DNA from: Treponema sp.
Lineage (GTDB): Bacteria; Spirochaetota; Spirochaetia; Treponematales; Treponemataceae
Direction: 5' to 3'
NCBI GenBank assembly: GCA_018385415.1
Contig: JAHAZA010000053.1
Coordinates: forward strand, 1 to 19,014
DNA length: 19,014 nt
The notes under the pieces are model-generated. The model did no database searches and was not told where the DNA came from. It was given only the letters and a program-made list of their open reading frames with translations. Position numbers and translations under genes: made by a program. Positions 7,048 through 14,886 of this stretch are shown in pieces (the stretch's first letter is position 1; each line of letters opens with the position of its first letter).

Positions 7048-9435
7048 ATGCACGAATATCCGTCATTCCCGATAACACCTTATCTTTCAGAAATAATTTC
7101 TGATTTAAAATCTTCTAAAGGTCACACTCTCATTCTCAGTGCAGAAACTGCAGCAGGTAAATCTACAGTGCTGCCTCTTGCGCTTATGGATACTTTTACC
7201 GAAGATGAAAATTCCTTAAGCGGAAAAATTTTAATGACAGAACCTCGCCGTATTGCTGTCCTTGGCGTTGCAAACCGGCTTGCTTATCTTTGCAATGAAG
7301 AAGTGGGACAGTCTGTTGGTTATAAAATTCATCTTGAAAATAAAACAGGCCAGAATACAAAGCTTGAAGTCGTTACAGAAGCAATTCTTGTTCGTATGCT
7401 GCAGTCAGATCCTTTTTTAGAAGGATACAATGTGGTGGTACTGGATGAATTTCATGAACGCTCAGTTAACACTGATATGGCTCTGGCATTTTTAAAAGAA
7501 ACACTTGAGGCTCGTGACGATCTTTTTGTTATTATCATGTCGGCTACTATGGACATGGAAAAACTTAAAGATTATCTGGGGAACAATGTCAGTGTAAAAA
7601 AAGTTCCAGGATCCAGTTTTCCTGTGGAAGTAATTTATGATCCAAAATCTTCGGTAGAAGAAGCGGTACTTAATGAGTTGAAAATAAAAACACAAGGAAA
7701 TGACTCCAGAAGTATTTTAGTTTTTTTACCTGGAATTTCTAGCATCCGTAAGGTTGAACAAAATCTAAAAGAAGTTCTCCCAAGTGATACAGAACTTTTA
7801 ATCCTTCACTCCAGCATTACAATTGATGAACAAAAAAAAGTTCTTAGTCCTCAGGCTTGTGGTACAGACAGAGTAATACTTTCATCATCTATTGCAGAAA
7901 CATCCCTTACTGTTCCTGGTATTACATCTGTAATTGACTCAGGTCTTGCCCGTGTGAACCGCATTAATACCGCCACTGGTATGACTAATCTTTTTACAGA
8001 AACTGAAACTGAATTTTCAGCTGAACAAAGAAAGGGACGTGCTGGACGAGTTCAGAAAGGAAGATGTATCAGACTATGGAACAGCATTGAACCTCGTATA
8101 AAAAATATGAGCCCGGAAATTCTCCGTACCGATTTAAGTTCGCTTGTACTTGAATGTTCTGAACATGGAATTACAGATCTTTCCAAAATGGATTTTCTTG
8201 ATAAACCAAATGCTTCAAGCTGGAATCAGGCTTTAAGTCTTTTAAAGACACTGGGCTTAATAAACACTGATGGCTCTATTACTGCCAGGGGACGTGCTTC
8301 TTTAACCTTTGCTTTAGACCCACGGCTTTCAGGTATTGTATTAAGTGCAGGGCTTAAAAGATTTTCCCAAATAAAATCTCTTTTAATAAAATATTCACAG
8401 TATGCCCAAAGTTCAAAAGAAATCCAAAACCGCTTCTTAAATGAAATTGAATCAAGACTAAGTAAATGCCCGGACTTTAGCCTAGATGAAAAAACTCTTC
8501 CTTCACAGCTTTTAATACTTGAAGGTTTTCCTGACCGCCTTGCCCGACGCATTAGCGAACCAGGAGATGAAAAATCCATATATCAGCTTGCAAGCGGAAG
8601 AAAAGGTGTATTAAAAAATCCTGTTAACAATGGACCGCAGTGGATTGTAGCAACAGATACAATGGCTGGAACAAGTTATGCCACAATCTTTGAATATGAA
8701 TCTATCGAAAATTCCCTTGTAGAAGAATTTTTGAAGAACAGACTTGAGAAAAAAACTGTATGCATTTTTGAAGATGGTAAAATTTTGAAATTTGAAAACC
8801 TCTGTTTTGGTCAGCTTGTTATAGCTAGTAAAAAACTTGTTTCTGGTAAAGATGATTTATTGAATGCCTGGATAAATGAAGTTGAAACAAAAGGCTTTGT
8901 GGCTCTTCCTGTTGATGATAAAATTAAAAAGTTTATTCTGCGGGTAAAATTTTACAGGCAGAATGTTAAAGGTGAATCAATTGCGGACTTTGAATCAAAA
9001 CTTACTTATGAAGTAAAGGAATGGCTTAGTCCATTTATGCAGGGAGTATCAAAGCTTACTCCGGAGATTTTATATAATGCCCTTTACTGGTATCTTGAAG
9101 GAAGTGCAGTTGATGAAAAAGTACCAGAACTTTTAATTCTTCCTAACAAAACAAAAGCAAAAGTTAAATATGAAGTTTCTGGTTCAGATGAAAATATGGT
9201 AATAAAGCCTGTGATTGAAATTATCATACAACGGATATTCGGCTGCTTTACTACACCAGAAATCTGCGGAAAAAAAGTTCTCTTAAAGCTTCTATCACCA
9301 GCATCTCGTCCACTTCAGATTACTGAGGATTTGGATAACTTCTGGGTCACCACCTGGCCTGATATCTGCAAAGAAATGAAAGGACGGTACCCAAAGCATA
9401 ACTGGGATTACAGATTAGTTGAGCAAGATACATAA
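7048..9435 (+). CDS. hrpB: HrpB-type DEAH-box ATP-dependent helicase
   Basis: This 795-residue protein has the ordered superfamily 2 helicase motifs. Walker A is AETAAGKST (32-40), motif Ia is TEPRR (64-68), and motif II is DEFH (133-136), the HrpB variant of DEAH. Motif III is SAT (165-167), and motif VI is QRKGRAGR (327-334). A helicase-associated domain and a long HrpB-type C-terminal region follow. The family binds nucleic acid and is thought to remodel RNA; its true substrate is poorly known. The start at 7048 gives the normal HrpB N-terminus. An ATG at 7040 is out of frame. The gap from the previous gene is 29 bases, so read-through is possible as well as its own promoter. Confidence 0.88.
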   Translation: MHEYPSFPITPYLSEIISDLKSSKGHTLILSAETAAGKSTVLPLALMDTFTEDENSLSGKILMTEPRRIAVLGVANRLAYLCNEEVGQSVGYKIHLENKTGQNTKLEVVTEAILVRMLQSDPFLEGYNVVVLDEFHERSVNTDMALAFLKETLEARDDLFVIIMSATMDMEKLKDYLGNNVSVKKVPGSSFPVEVIYDPKSSVEEAVLNELKIKTQGNDSRSILVFLPGISSIRKVEQNLKEVLPSDTELLILHSSITIDEQKKVLSPQACGTDRVILSSSIAETSLTVPGITSVIDSGLARVNRINTATGMTNLFTETETEFSAEQRKGRAGRVQKGRCIRLWNSIEPRIKNMSPEILRTDLSSLVLECSEHGITDLSKMDFLDKPNASSWNQALSLLKTLGLINTDGSITARGRASLTFALDPRLSGIVLSAGLKRFSQIKSLLIKYSQYAQSSKEIQNRFLNEIESRLSKCPDFSLDEKTLPSQLLILEGFPDRLARRISEPGDEKSIYQLASGRKGVLKNPVNNGPQWIVATDTMAGTSYATIFEYESIENSLVEEFLKNRLEKKTVCIFEDGKILKFENLCFGQLVIASKKLVSGKDDLLNAWINEVETKGFVALPVDDKIKKFILRVKFYRQNVKGESIADFESKLTYEVKEWLSPFMQGVSKLTPEILYNALYWYLEGSAVDEKVPELLILPNKTKAKVKYEVSGSDENMVIKPVIEIIIQRIFGCFTTPEICGKKVLLKLLSPASRPLQITEDLDNFWVTTWPDICKEMKGRYPKHNWDYRLVEQDT

Positions 9436-9448
9436 TTTTTATTATAAT
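9419..9448 (+). promoter_or_regulatory. Probable promoter of the 9479 gene
   Basis: TTGAGC (9419-9424), an 18-base spacer and TATAAT (9443-9448). The -35 box lies within the last codons of the helicase gene. The predicted leader of about 25 bases contains CAGGAG. Confidence 0.55.
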
Positions 9449-9478
9449 AAGCTTACTTTTTTTAACAGGAGATGATTT

Positions 9479-9976
9479 ATGAAAAAAGTTTTTAGTATAG
9501 TTCTTGCATTGCTGGTTGCTGGTTCAATGAGTTCTTTTGCAAAAGAAAACAGTTCTTCAGGATTTCATTTGATTACAGCTGAAATAACTGGTGGAGCAAT
9601 TGCTGTTGGTATTACTGAATCTGGTACTTACAATTATATGTTCAATGACACATTTGGACTTGGTGGTGGTATTGCAGTTTCTGAAGGTTTCAATAATGAT
9701 ATTGTCTTTTATGGCGATGTTAAATATTTAAACTGGGATTTTGCTCTTGGTGCTGGATATGAATTTGGTTATGTTGCGCCGGTTCTCTATTTAAAGGCTG
9801 CTTATCAGAGCTATATGTGGGACTGGGGTGTAGGTAAAGCTGGATTTACATTTGGTGCTGACTGGCATTTTGCATTCAAAAATATTGAAGGATATACAGA
9901 TGCTTATAAAGCAGTTTACGTTATCAGTGTAATTCCTCGCTTTATTATTGGTGTTAACTGTAAATTCGAATTGTAA
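9479..9976 (+). CDS. Small outer-membrane-like protein, unknown function
   Basis: A 165-residue protein with a signal peptide (MKKVFSIVLALLVAGSMSSFA, probable cut after residue 21) and no lipobox. The mature part alternates short hydrophobic and aromatic stretches with Gly, Asn and Asp turns (for example FGLGGGIAVSEGF and GYEFGYVAPVLYLKAAY). That pattern fits a small eight-strand beta-barrel in the outer membrane, though the strand count is inference. It ends in NCKFEL rather than the classical terminal Phe. CAGGAG (9466-9471) fixes the start. It has its own promoter and a terminator, so it is probably a single unit. I cannot assign it to a named family. Confidence 0.75.
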   Translation: MKKVFSIVLALLVAGSMSSFAKENSSSGFHLITAEITGGAIAVGITESGTYNYMFNDTFGLGGGIAVSEGFNNDIVFYGDVKYLNWDFALGAGYEFGYVAPVLYLKAAYQSYMWDWGVGKAGFTFGADWHFAFKNIEGYTDAYKAVYVISVIPRFIIGVNCKFEL

Positions 9977-10071
9977 TTTTTTTTCAGAATAATTGTAACT
10001 ATTTTGTAACCCGGTTGTTATTTTAATGTAAATAAAATGGAAATTAAAAAATGATAGCTATAACCTCCGGG

Positions 10072-10114
10072 AAAGCAGCAACCGTTTACTCCTTTTGGGT
10101 TGCTGCTTTTTTTT
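10072..10114 (+). terminator. Rho-independent terminator
   Basis: AAAGCAGCAACC (10072-10083) and GGTTGCTGCTTT (10098-10109) form a perfect 12-bp stem running into a T tract that ends at 10114. It lies 95 bases after the stop of the 9479 gene. The AT-rich stretch between (9977-10071) shows no gene. A short RNA ending at this terminator cannot be excluded, because TTGTAA and TGTTAT with a 17-base spacer occur upstream, but the match is weak. Confidence 0.9.
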
Positions 10115-10166
10115 GTATATGTGGAATTTTACCTGACTTTCATATACAATTATAAAAAGGAACATA

Positions 10167-11783
10167 ATGTCAGAAAAAATAAAAATCATTTTTACAACTC
10201 TTCTCATAGAAAAATCGCCTCAGGCGCTTCCTTTGGGGGCTGCATGTGTTGCTTCAAGTGTAAAGCATGATCCTTTGACAAAGGACATTACGGATGTTCA
10301 TTTAGTTCCTTTTAATAAAGAAGATTCTGAATATATAAAAAATTCCTGTACTGAAGAAGATGGTGCTTCTTATATGGCCCAGAAGCTTATGGCTTTAAAG
10401 CCTTCAATTGTTGCTTTTTCTGTGTTTGTATGGAACAGAACGGTTCTTGAAAAAGCTGCTGCAATTTTACAGAGCAATGGTATTAAGACTCTTTGCGGTG
10501 GGCCAGAGGTTACGGCAGATCCTGCAAGCTTTAAGGATTTTGATAAAGTTTGTTCTGGAGAAGGGGAATATAAAATTCCTTTACTTATTTACGAGCTTAT
10601 TACAGGTAAAGCTTCACAGGTGCAAGGCGATAAAAATTCCAACACCGAAAAAGAATATGACTACCAGAATCTTGAATCGCCTTATCTTGACGGAACACTG
10701 GATCCGTCTGAGTTTGAAGGTGCGCTTTGGGAACTTGCCCGGGGCTGTCCGTTTAAATGCTCCTATTGTTATGAATCTAAAGGCGAAAAGAAAGTTCGGA
10801 TGTTCCCTATGGAGCGTATTGAAAAAGAACTTGAGCTTTTTGCAAAAAAAAAGGTTCCTCAGGTTTTTGTACTGGATCCTACCTACAATGCAAACAAAAA
10901 TCGTGCCATGGAACTGATAAATAAAATTGCAAAGAAAACTCCGGATACATTCTATTACTTCGAAGCTCGAGCAGAGTTTATTGACCGTCAGCTGGCTCAT
11001 GCTTTTACAAAGATTCCCTGCAGCCTGCAGATTGGGCTTCAGAGCGCCGATCCCAATGTTTTAAACCTTGTAAACAGACCATTCAACAAAGCTGCGTTCT
11101 TAAAAGGCATCAAATGTTTAAACCAGGAAGGCGCGGTTTTTGGCCTTGATGTAATTTACGGTCTTCCTGGTGACAGCCTGCAGGGATTTAAAAACAGTGT
11201 GGACTTTGCAATCAGTCTGTATCCAAACAACCTTGAGCTTTTCTGCCTGTCGGTTTTACCGGGCACTGATTTACATGACAGGGCAAAAAGCCTGAACCTG
11301 GTATGGGAAAAACATCCGCCTTACCATATTATTCATACAGACAAGTTTTCAAATGAAGATATTAAAAAGTGTAACGGAATTGCAACAGCCTGCAATGTGT
11401 TTTACAACGATGGACGAGCAGTTCCATGGTTTAATACAATATTGCATGCACTTCATATCAAGGCTTCGGAATTTTTTGTTCTCTTCTATAAATATATGGT
11501 ATCTCACAAAATTCCTTCTGACTGCAGGGAACATAAGGAAATTGAAAAAGTTCAGCTGCAGTTTATTGCAGAACTTTTTACACAGCGCAAAATGGACCGA
11601 ATGATTTTTGCGGCTCAGGATATTATTTCGTTTAACGGTGCAATTTCCCGCAAAATCGACACAGGAAAATCTGAAACTGTGCAGCTTCATTATCCTGCTG
11701 AATATATTGATTCGGAATATGCAATGGACCTTGCATTTTTTATTAAAAATGTGCAGAAACGTTCCTCTAAGTTTACAACTTAA
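10167..11783 (+). CDS. B12-binding-type radical SAM protein, substrate unknown
   Basis: A 538-residue protein in two parts. Residues about 5-150 have the layout of the cobalamin-binding domain found before many radical SAM domains (PLGAACVASS, PSIVAFSVFVWN, GGPEVTADP, CSGEGE). No DxHxxG motif is visible, so cobalamin, if bound, would lack the usual histidine ligand. The radical SAM cluster is C194, C198, C201 in CPFKCSYC. It is followed by core strand blocks such as LQIGLQSADPNVL and GLDVIYGLPGDS. A C-terminal region of about 130 residues is unassigned. The family uses a 4Fe-4S cluster and S-adenosylmethionine to make radicals; reactions range from methylation to ring rearrangement. AAGGAA (10157-10162) sets the start. 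A weak promoter (TTTACC, 17 bases, TATAAA at 10151-10156) lies just upstream. Confidence 0.85.
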   Translation: MSEKIKIIFTTLLIEKSPQALPLGAACVASSVKHDPLTKDITDVHLVPFNKEDSEYIKNSCTEEDGASYMAQKLMALKPSIVAFSVFVWNRTVLEKAAAILQSNGIKTLCGGPEVTADPASFKDFDKVCSGEGEYKIPLLIYELITGKASQVQGDKNSNTEKEYDYQNLESPYLDGTLDPSEFEGALWELARGCPFKCSYCYESKGEKKVRMFPMERIEKELELFAKKKVPQVFVLDPTYNANKNRAMELINKIAKKTPDTFYYFEARAEFIDRQLAHAFTKIPCSLQIGLQSADPNVLNLVNRPFNKAAFLKGIKCLNQEGAVFGLDVIYGLPGDSLQGFKNSVDFAISLYPNNLELFCLSVLPGTDLHDRAKSLNLVWEKHPPYHIIHTDKFSNEDIKKCNGIATACNVFYNDGRAVPWFNTILHALHIKASEFFVLFYKYMVSHKIPSDCREHKEIEKVQLQFIAELFTQRKMDRMIFAAQDIISFNGAISRKIDTGKSETVQLHYPAEYIDSEYAMDLAFFIKNVQKRSSKFTT

Positions 11784-11785
11784 AT

Positions 11786-11819
11786 CATAATTACAGAGTG
11801 CATGAAAACTGCAATTATG
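11786..11819 (+). repeat. Imperfect hairpin after the radical SAM gene
   Basis: CATAATTACAG (11786-11796) and CTGCAATTATG (11809-11819) pair over 11 bases with one mismatch, right after the stop codon. There is no T run, so it may be a weak or factor-dependent terminator or a 3' end stabiliser. Confidence 0.35.
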
Positions 11820-11857
11820 TGACGGCCTCAAATATTCCTAAAATGAGGGAATTTAAG

Positions 11858-11886
11858 TTGATAAAATCAATAAACCGTTATATCAT
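11858..11886 (+). promoter_or_regulatory. Promoter of the Hpt / response regulator / dNTPase operon
   Basis: TTGATA (11858-11863), exactly 17 bases, then TATCAT (11881-11886). The -10 box ends nine bases before the ATG at 11896, so the leader would be only a few bases long. Confidence 0.6.
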
Positions 11887-11895
11887 AAAAGTGCT

Positions 11896-12246
11896 ATGAC
11901 TTTTGACGATATTTTTGAAACAATTATTCCTAATCGTGATGAAACTGTAAAACGTTTCTCTGGCAATATGGCTCTTCTTGAGAAGTTTGTAAGAAAATTT
12001 CCTGGTGATGAAAACTGGCTTAAACTTAAAGCTACTGCAAACGATGATAATTGGTCAGAAATGGAAATGACTGCCCATACTTTAAAGGGTTATGCAGGAA
12101 ACATGGGTTTTTCAAAGCTTTATGATGCATGCTGTGAAGTAGTTAAGGCAATTCGTGAAAAAGATTTTGCAAAAGCAAAGGAATTCCTTCCTGTAGCTGT
12201 AGCTGCTGGTGAAGAAATTGAAGCTTTTGTTTCACAGCTTGCTTAA
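11896..12246 (+). CDS. Stand-alone Hpt (histidine phosphotransfer) protein
   Basis: A 116-residue protein that is essentially one Hpt domain. The phosphoryl-accepting histidine is His61 in AHTLKGYAGNMG (60-71), the standard Hpt signature of a four-helix bundle. Such proteins carry phosphate between a hybrid sensor kinase's receiver and a response regulator; no kinase lies in this window. No Shine-Dalgarno sequence precedes the ATG, and the -10 box is nine bases away, so translation is probably of a nearly leaderless mRNA. The response regulator begins 58 bases downstream and is the obvious partner candidate, although Hpt partners can be encoded elsewhere. Confidence 0.85.
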   Translation: MTFDDIFETIIPNRDETVKRFSGNMALLEKFVRKFPGDENWLKLKATANDDNWSEMEMTAHTLKGYAGNMGFSKLYDACCEVVKAIREKDFAKAKEFLPVAVAAGEEIEAFVSQLA

Positions 12247-12304
12247 TTCTATCTATATTGATTATAGCGATATTTAAAAAAAGTAATTCAATAAGGAGAT
12301 ATCT

Positions 12305-12823
12305 ATGGCACAACAGAAAAAAAAGATTATCATTATCGACGATGTTGAATTAAACAGAACAATTTTAGGTGAAGCCTTTTCTAAAAAATATGATGTTCTT
12401 GAAGCTGAAGACGGCTGGGAAGGTCTTGAAAAGATTATGGCTAACCAGGACGATATAGCTGCAATCTTCCTTGATATCATCATGCCAGAAATGGATGGTT
12501 TCTCTGTTCTTTCTGAACTTGAAAATAAAGAAATCATGAAGAAGATTCCTCTCTTTATTATAACTACAGAGACAACTGATTATGTTGTTGAACGCGCTTA
12601 TGATTATGGTGTAATTGATGTAATTCAGAAACCATTCAATCTTTTGATTATCGAACGCCGTGTTGCAAATATCATCGAGCTTTTCGAAAGCCGTTCACGG
12701 CTTGAATCTAACTGTGCAGAAAAGGCAGCTTCTGCTGTCAGTGCAGGTCCAAGCGAAAAAGAAAGAGAATATAAACACGCTTTGGCACAGATTGCCCAGA
12801 TTATTAACGGCGTTGCAAAATAA
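12305..12823 (+). CDS. Receiver-domain response regulator without a classic output domain
   Basis: A 172-residue protein. Residues 6-125 form a CheY-like receiver: the acidic pair Asp12-Asp13, the phosphorylated Asp57 (FLDIIMPEMDG), the switch residue at Thr88 (ITTET) and Lys109 (QKPFN). The rest is a short charged tail (about 126-172) with an Ala/Ser linker and a possible helix, and no DNA-binding or enzymatic domain. It therefore probably acts by protein contact or as a phosphate shuttle. AAGGAG (12293-12298) lies six bases before the ATG. It sits between the Hpt gene and the dNTPase gene in the same direction, with short gaps that suggest one transcript. Confidence 0.85.
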   Translation: MAQQKKKIIIIDDVELNRTILGEAFSKKYDVLEAEDGWEGLEKIMANQDDIAAIFLDIIMPEMDGFSVLSELENKEIMKKIPLFIITTETTDYVVERAYDYGVIDVIQKPFNLLIIERRVANIIELFESRSRLESNCAEKAASAVSAGPSEKEREYKHALAQIAQIINGVAK

Positions 12824-12861
12824 AGAAAATTCCTTCTAAATAAATTATCTCAAGGAAAGTT

Positions 12862-14133
12862 ATGAAAGATTCATTCAAGGGACTTGCCTGTAATTCATCA
12901 AATCCTGCCTGGCAGAATTGTATTGCCCGTCAGTCTAAGCTTTACGACCGTGGAAATGACATCCGCTCAGAATTTGAACGTGATTATACACGTCTTCTTC
13001 ACAGTCAGGCTTACCGCCGTTTAAAGCACAAGACTCAGGTTTTCTTTGCACCTCACAATGATCACATTTGTACCCGCATGGAGCATGTTCAGCATGTTGC
13101 TTCTGTTGCAAGTACGGTTGCAAAATACCTTGGGTTAAATGATCAGCTTACAATGGCAATTGCCACAGGACACGATATCGGACATGCACCATTTGGACAT
13201 CATGGTGAGGACTGTTTAAATTCCCTTTTGATTCAGAAGGAAGGAATGAATGCGCCTAAAAAATTCTGGCATGAACGAAACAGTCTTTTCTTTGCAGATC
13301 ACATTGAAACTTTACCAGACCCAAATGGTTATCATAAACCTTTGGATTTAACATATGCAGTTCGCGATGGACTTATCTGCCACTGCGGTGAAATTGACCA
13401 GCAGGGTATTAAACCTCGAAGCGATAATCTTGACCTTTATTCGATTAAGCGCCCTGGAATTATTCAGCCATACACATGGGAAGGCTGTGTAGTAAAGGTT
13501 GCTGATAAAGTTGCTTACCTTGGCCGCGATATTGAAGATGCCAGGGCTTATCATATTCTTGATATGGGTGCTTACCGTCAGCTTCGAGAAATTGTCGGTT
13601 CTACTTTAGGATTTGAAGGTAAAGGAAAAAATGCTTTCAGAAGTGGTAAGGCTGTAAACACAACTGTTCTGATTAACGATTTAATTGTGGATATGTGTGA
13701 ACAGAGCTCACCTGAAAAGGGTCTTTGCTTTAGTGATGAGTATTTCAAATTCATACTGGAGCTTAAGAAATTCAGTTTTGCAAAAATTTATAATCACTGG
13801 CGCCTCCAGGAATTTATGAATTATGCAAAAATTGTAATCGAAACAATTTACCGTACACTTATGCATTCACAGATGTATGCAGTAAACGGCCGTATAAATT
13901 CTGCCTTGAAGAATTTTCCTAAACTCTGTGTTGAATTTGAAAACTGGCTTGTTAAATATACAAACTATATGCCTTTGATGCAGAAAGACCGCAAGCGCAT
14001 TTACCGCTACGATACAAAGCAGGTATTCGATATTACTGAGGAAGAAATTTACCAGAAGTGTGTCATCGAATTTATTTCGGGAATGACTGATCAGTTTGCA
14101 ATCGAAGTGTACGAAGAAATCATTCAGTTCTAG
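12862..14133 (+). CDS. Deoxynucleotide triphosphohydrolase (dGTPase-like HD protein)
   Basis: This 423-residue HD-domain enzyme should remove triphosphate from dNTPs to give the deoxynucleoside. The metal-binding residues are His75 (RMEHVQHV), His104-Asp105 (ATGHDIGHAPFGHHGE) and Asp215 (KVADKVAYLGRDIEDA), in the standard H...HD...D order. The YRRLKHKTQVF block (51-61) is typical of the Dgt family. Length and the C-terminal part match the dGTPase-like group rather than E. coli Dgt in detail, so the preferred dNTP is not known. AAGGAA (12852-12857) precedes the ATG. The gene lies 38 bases after the response regulator and is probably cotranscribed. No clear terminator follows. Confidence 0.88.
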   Translation: MKDSFKGLACNSSNPAWQNCIARQSKLYDRGNDIRSEFERDYTRLLHSQAYRRLKHKTQVFFAPHNDHICTRMEHVQHVASVASTVAKYLGLNDQLTMAIATGHDIGHAPFGHHGEDCLNSLLIQKEGMNAPKKFWHERNSLFFADHIETLPDPNGYHKPLDLTYAVRDGLICHCGEIDQQGIKPRSDNLDLYSIKRPGIIQPYTWEGCVVKVADKVAYLGRDIEDARAYHILDMGAYRQLREIVGSTLGFEGKGKNAFRSGKAVNTTVLINDLIVDMCEQSSPEKGLCFSDEYFKFILELKKFSFAKIYNHWRLQEFMNYAKIVIETIYRTLMHSQMYAVNGRINSALKNFPKLCVEFENWLVKYTNYMPLMQKDRKRIYRYDTKQVFDITEEEIYQKCVIEFISGMTDQFAIEVYEEIIQF

Positions 14134-14190
14134 ATATTCAGAAATTCAATAAGTGTTCAGTTATAATCAATTTCATAAAAATGGTAATGA

Positions 14191-14219
14191 TTGAATTAAA
14201 GCGTCATTTAGAGTAAGAT
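14191..14219 (+). promoter_or_regulatory. Promoter of folE
   Basis: TTGAAT (14191-14196), exactly 17 bases, then TAAGAT (14214-14219). The -10 box ends six bases before the ATG at 14226, the same geometry as at the 6143 and 7048 genes. The 14134-14225 gap shows no other gene. Confidence 0.55.
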
Positions 14220-14225
14220 TGTCTC

Positions 14226-14822
14226 ATGCAGCACGAAACAAGACATTTAAGTGAAGAAAATCTCAGCAAAATCCGCAATGCAATCAGGGAAATTATCGAA
14301 GCTCTCGGTGATGATCCTTGCCGCACCGATATTGTTGATACTCCAGACCGTGTTGCTCAGATGTACGATGAAGTATTCGAAGGAATGCGCTACACCAATG
14401 CAGAAATTGCAGAAATGTTCGGTCGTAGCTTCGAAGTTCCTTTGAATACTGATATGGTTTGTCTTACTGACATCGATACATTCAGCTACTGTGAACATCA
14501 CCTTGCCCTTATGTATAACATGAAAGTGGCAGTGGCATATATTCCTGACAAAAAAATTATCGGCTTAAGCAAAATTCCTCGTATTGTAGACATGGTTTCG
14601 AAAAGACTCCAGCTCCAGGAAAAAATCGGATCCGACATTGCTGACATTTTAGGTCAGGTTCTTGAAACTGAAGACATTATGGTAGTTATTAAAGGTGAAC
14701 ACGCCTGCGTTACAACCCGTGGAATAAGAAAGCCTGGAACAGTTACAACTACAATGTGCCTTCGGGGCAAATTCAAAACAGACGAAAACCTTCGTCGGGA
14801 TTTTCTGCTTCAGGTTAAATAG
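14226..14822 (+). CDS. folE: GTP cyclohydrolase I
   Basis: A 198-residue cytoplasmic enzyme that opens GTP to 7,8-dihydroneopterin triphosphate, the first step to folate or biopterin, and in many bacteria to queuosine. The zinc ligands of the family are present: Cys89 and His92 (CEHH) and Cys161 (GEHAC), with the catalytic histidines His91 and His159. The GLSKIPRIVD block (113-122) and the CVTTRGIRKPG region follow the family pattern. It is complete and of normal length. There is no Shine-Dalgarno sequence; the promoter predicts transcription starting at or beside the ATG. The gene appears to be alone, since the next gene has its own promoter. Confidence 0.95.
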   Translation: MQHETRHLSEENLSKIRNAIREIIEALGDDPCRTDIVDTPDRVAQMYDEVFEGMRYTNAEIAEMFGRSFEVPLNTDMVCLTDIDTFSYCEHHLALMYNMKVAVAYIPDKKIIGLSKIPRIVDMVSKRLQLQEKIGSDIADILGQVLETEDIMVVIKGEHACVTTRGIRKPGTVTTTMCLRGKFKTDENLRRDFLLQVK

Positions 14823-14849
14823 CCGTTAAGAGTTGAAATAGCTTAATTC

Positions 14850-14878
14850 TTGACGCTATCTAATTCTTACTATAAAAT
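14850..14878 (+). promoter_or_regulatory. Promoter of the 14887 operon
   Basis: TTGACG (14850-14855), exactly 17 bases, then TAAAAT (14873-14878), which overlaps TATAAA at 14871-14876. The -10 box ends eight bases before the ATG at 14887. Confidence 0.7.
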
Positions 14879-14886
14879 AGTTAAGA

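Noticed and set aside
9977..10114. Separate small RNA gene ending at the 10072-10114 terminator
   Set aside because: The possible promoter (TTGTAA, TGTTAT) matches poorly; the hairpin is explained as the terminator of the 9479 gene.
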